Shown here: positions 39,284-64,000 of the stretch, one piece after another
Numbering within the stretch: position 1 is the stretch's first letter
Layout of the letters: every line of letters starts with the position of its first letter
Source: Zygaena filipendulae
Taxonomy: Eukaryota; Arthropoda; Insecta; Lepidoptera; Zygaenidae
Assembly (NCBI GenBank): GCA_907165275.2
Contig: OU015658.1
Span: 198,501-262,500, forward strand
Length of the DNA stretch: 64,000 nt
Direction: 5' to 3'
Translations under genes and position numbers: made by a program
Notes under the pieces: generated by a model
Databases searched by the model: none
The model's input: the letters and a program-made list of their open reading frames with translations, nothing else
What the model was told of the DNA's origin: nothing

Positions 39284-39599
39284 AGGGTATGTTCCGCTAT
39301 TACGGATAGCACTGGCCCAGAGCTCGCAGTGAGGAAAACTCGTTCCGTTATAACGGACAGTATACTGCCGCTGTACTCTAGAGTGGGCAGTATGACGTCA
39401 TGATCGTTGTCATTTCTGTACCTACTCTGTGGTTTGAGCACATGTTCAACTTCGGACCAATGAATGGTCAATGAGTGGTCGACAGCGTGTCATGACAATG
39501 ACATGGATGACAGTGCACATACGTATAGTAACGGTTTCGCCGCAGTATATTAAATTGACGTCACCTTATAGTGTTATCCGTAATTACGGAACATACCCT
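39284..39599. mobile_element. MITE in the 3' flank of ALAT-B
   Basis: Inverted termini AGGGTATGTTCCGCTATTAC plus GGATA at the left and the complement at 39571-39599, with a third internal GTTCCGTTATAACGGA. It lies 71 bp past the ALAT-B stop codon and may form part of the 3' UTR. Confidence 0.65.
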
Positions 39600-39668
39600 C
39601 GTGTGTGGTTTGGTGTGTAGTGTGTGGTTTGGTGTGTGGTGTGTGGTGTGGTGGTGTGGTGTGGTGTG
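39600..39668. repeat. TG/GGTGT-rich tract immediately after the ALAT-B stop codon
   Basis: On the coding strand this is CACACCA-type repeat DNA starting 2 nt after the stop codon, so the 3' UTR of ALAT-B begins with it. Confidence 0.75.
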
Positions 39669-39669
39669 C

Positions 39670-56832
<17,163 letters not shown>

Positions 56833-58918
56833 ATTGAGCTGTAATCAGTAACACTCCTCCTAAATACGTCACCACACACTTAAACTTATCGACATACGTG
56901 GAAACTATCGAAATTTTCTAAAAAAACAATTAGTTAAGTCAGATTTTACGTAACACTCCGCAAATAAGCACACAATTTAATTTTTTTAACGACTACTTGC
57001 AGCTGTGTTGTCGCTAGTGATGTCACCTCATCGCTGCGCACGCCGAGTCGAACGAATGTACAAATCGTAGAGCGCGAATAATAAAATATTATTCGATAAT
57101 TTACTGTTCAATATGAGCTCGTTTAGAATAAATTATCACAGAGATATTTAAACAAGAATGAACGTTAGTATGCCAACGAAGTATATTATATTACAAGTAG
57201 GTTACATATTATTATTATTAAGTATAGTATTGAGAGTTCAGATTTCAGAATATTATGATGAATTTTTTTTTTCATAATAAGCGTAAGTAACTTAGAACAT
57301 TTCGTTATTATTATTTTGGTTAAAATGTTTTTGTTTTGTAAAATATTTAAAATTGTTACTTAGTAAAATATACTTATAAAAGAATAAAACTTTAAAAAAA
57401 ATTAGGCGAGAAATTAGATACAATATTAATAGCAAGAGCCAGTGAGAAGATCAAACCATAATAATCTTTGAGCAGGCAAATATTTATTTATTTATTAGCA
57501 AATTAGTAAATATTTATTTAATATATAGGAAACAAAGCATTTAAAGCCGCTGATAGACGTTGACTGAGTCTCGGCATATTAGTTAAGCCGTTCGATGATA
57601 ATAAATTAAATTGAATAAATTGACAATGTGAATGTGCGATATATCGATGCGCGTCGGTCAAAATCATAGTCGAAGCCAATGTAGACGAGTTTTTGTGGAG
57701 CTGCTACACGCTTTATTTCAACGAATCACTCGTCGCTGCTTGCTATTAGGTAGAGACAATGAAGGACCAATCCACGCAAGGTCAGTGCCAACTGCGAGAA
57801 GAAGAAAAGAACGAAAATTGCTAGGTTTTGGTTGAGATACATTTCTTTCAGAGCTATCTGCAATATGGGCAGATTTTCAAAAGTTAAATCAAAGGTGATC
57901 AAAGTCAAAGCGATCATCGTGGAATTCCTTGAAACACGCTTTTATCGAGCAAAAAACTTCAGATGATTATTGTCTTATGTTAAAATGATGGTATCAATCG
58001 GCTGAACTTTACAGAATGATGATGAATTCAAGACAAATACTAACCTACCTATGATACATACATATTCACAAGTCATATCTTGTTAATTGAACTTACACTT
58101 TTCACGTCATATTTACCTATAAATAACTAGAACACTTTCAATTTGTTGCAATTTACTAGATATACTTACATAGTTAATAACCAAACCTATTTCTAATTAA
58201 TTTGTCAATTATAATCGTAGGATTGTAAACTCCACACCTTGAAATAAAACTGAACACTGATAAGAGAATAATAAAGCACTCATACGTTCTACAATCAACG
58301 CAATTAATGTGAGATAATATGATATGATACAATACATAATATAGTACACTTTAAATATATATTTTTTTCTTTATCTTGCCAGATAATATTGCTTACTACA
58401 TTGGTGCATCATCCTTCCTATGTGCGAATTCATTTGTTTGTTTGATAAGCTTTTACGCCTTATTAACCGATTATCGTGAACTTTTGCACATACGTTGTCA
58501 GGGGTTTCTCTGTACCACACACAGTACCTACACATTGACCGATCATGGTGTCCATGATCTTACTGTTGCCTTGGGAACTTCTTGTAGCGAAATAAAAGTA
58601 TTCTATAGGTATAAAATGTTGATTCAGGATAAAAAAATATACAAAATTGATTGGCATTGACTGATTATATAATAAATTTATGATCACAAAAATAAGAATA
58701 AAATTTATCAATCTACTATTTTTTGATATTTCAAACTATATTCTAAAATTAAATCTAGCTACGAACATTATCTAGATTTTTTAAATTAAGTAGGTATTGT
58801 ACTTACATTATGTATTGAGATATGAGAAGAGATGAGGTATCAATTTGCATTTTAAACATAGACTACGTCATAATTTGTACGTGTATATTTTAACATACAA
58901 AGAGAAAATACTGCGTAA
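56833..58918. other. Intergenic region between ALAT-B start and ALAT-C end
   Basis: About 2.1 kb that must hold the ALAT-B promoter and the ALAT-C 3' UTR. The first 230 bp next to ALAT-B contain a GC-richer stretch (57010-57075). Part of a degraded GC-headed repeat is at 58375-58590. No coding exon was recognised. Confidence 0.4.
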
Positions 58919-63725
<4,807 letters not shown>

Positions 63726-64000
63726 CTGTTGATAAGAAATCTAGCAGAAGAATGTAACGTAAATAACCTTAAAATCTCTGTTCCGCATGACAAATTGCTG
63801 TTCCGTTCCATCTAGGTACTTACCTAGCCTAACAGTTATAGAAATTATAAAAATCAAAGTTCGTAGTTAAGTTTGAATTTAGGAGGAAATCTCTGGAACT
63901 GTTGAACCGATTCTAATAGTTCTTTAATTGGTAGGAAGCTACAGTCTTCCTCAGTGACAGGATACTTTCATCCCGATACATAGTTCCCGAGGCAATTCCG

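Overview
This is nuclear DNA from an insect, most likely a moth or butterfly. Coding sequence is split by many introns with consensus GT/AG borders. Intergenic and intronic DNA is AT-rich and packed with short transposons. A dispersed repeat typical of Lepidoptera (GC-rich CCGCGGTTTCACCCGCG head, then AAAAAGTACCCTATGT) occurs more than twenty times. No bacterial, viral or CRISPR features were seen.

The core is a tandem cluster of three alanine aminotransferase (ALAT, GPT; PLP fold type I) paralogs, all on the minus strand. Gene A (5167-23376, 10 exons, 478 codons) is divergent. Gene B (39670-56832, 10 exons, 526 codons) looks canonical and has a mitochondrial-type leader plus an internal Met that would give a cytosolic form. 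Gene C (from 58919, running off the right edge) shows its last five exons. Exon lengths and phases match almost perfectly among the three, so they arose by whole-gene tandem duplication. Every exon border was placed by reading splice sites and checking frame continuity.

Two other coding units lie on the plus strand. At the left (2543-3753) is a three-exon gene of unknown function, preceded by a full CRE palindrome and convergent with gene A. Between genes A and B (31309-34174) are five well-preserved consecutive exons of a nose-resistant-to-fluoxetine (NRF-6)/acyltransferase-3 family membrane protein. Its 5' and 3' exons were not found, so it may be a truncated copy. A small spliced unit inside intron 1 of gene B (53960-54290, minus) could be an alternative first exon of ALAT-B or a fragment of another gene.

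Much of the rest is mobile DNA, some with clear boundaries: hAT elements with perfect 8-bp target duplications (19236-19562, 28502-29136, 34773-35041), a PIF/Harbinger derivative with a TTA duplication and the start of a coding region (20506-20999), a second TTA-flanked MITE (1143-1575), a five-copy MITE family carrying TGACGTCA motifs, several foldback elements, two adjacent tRNA-derived SINEs, and a large unclassified repeat present twice (29702 and 34390). Tandem repeats cluster unusually at the exon borders of ALAT-B, including a partial duplication of exon 4.
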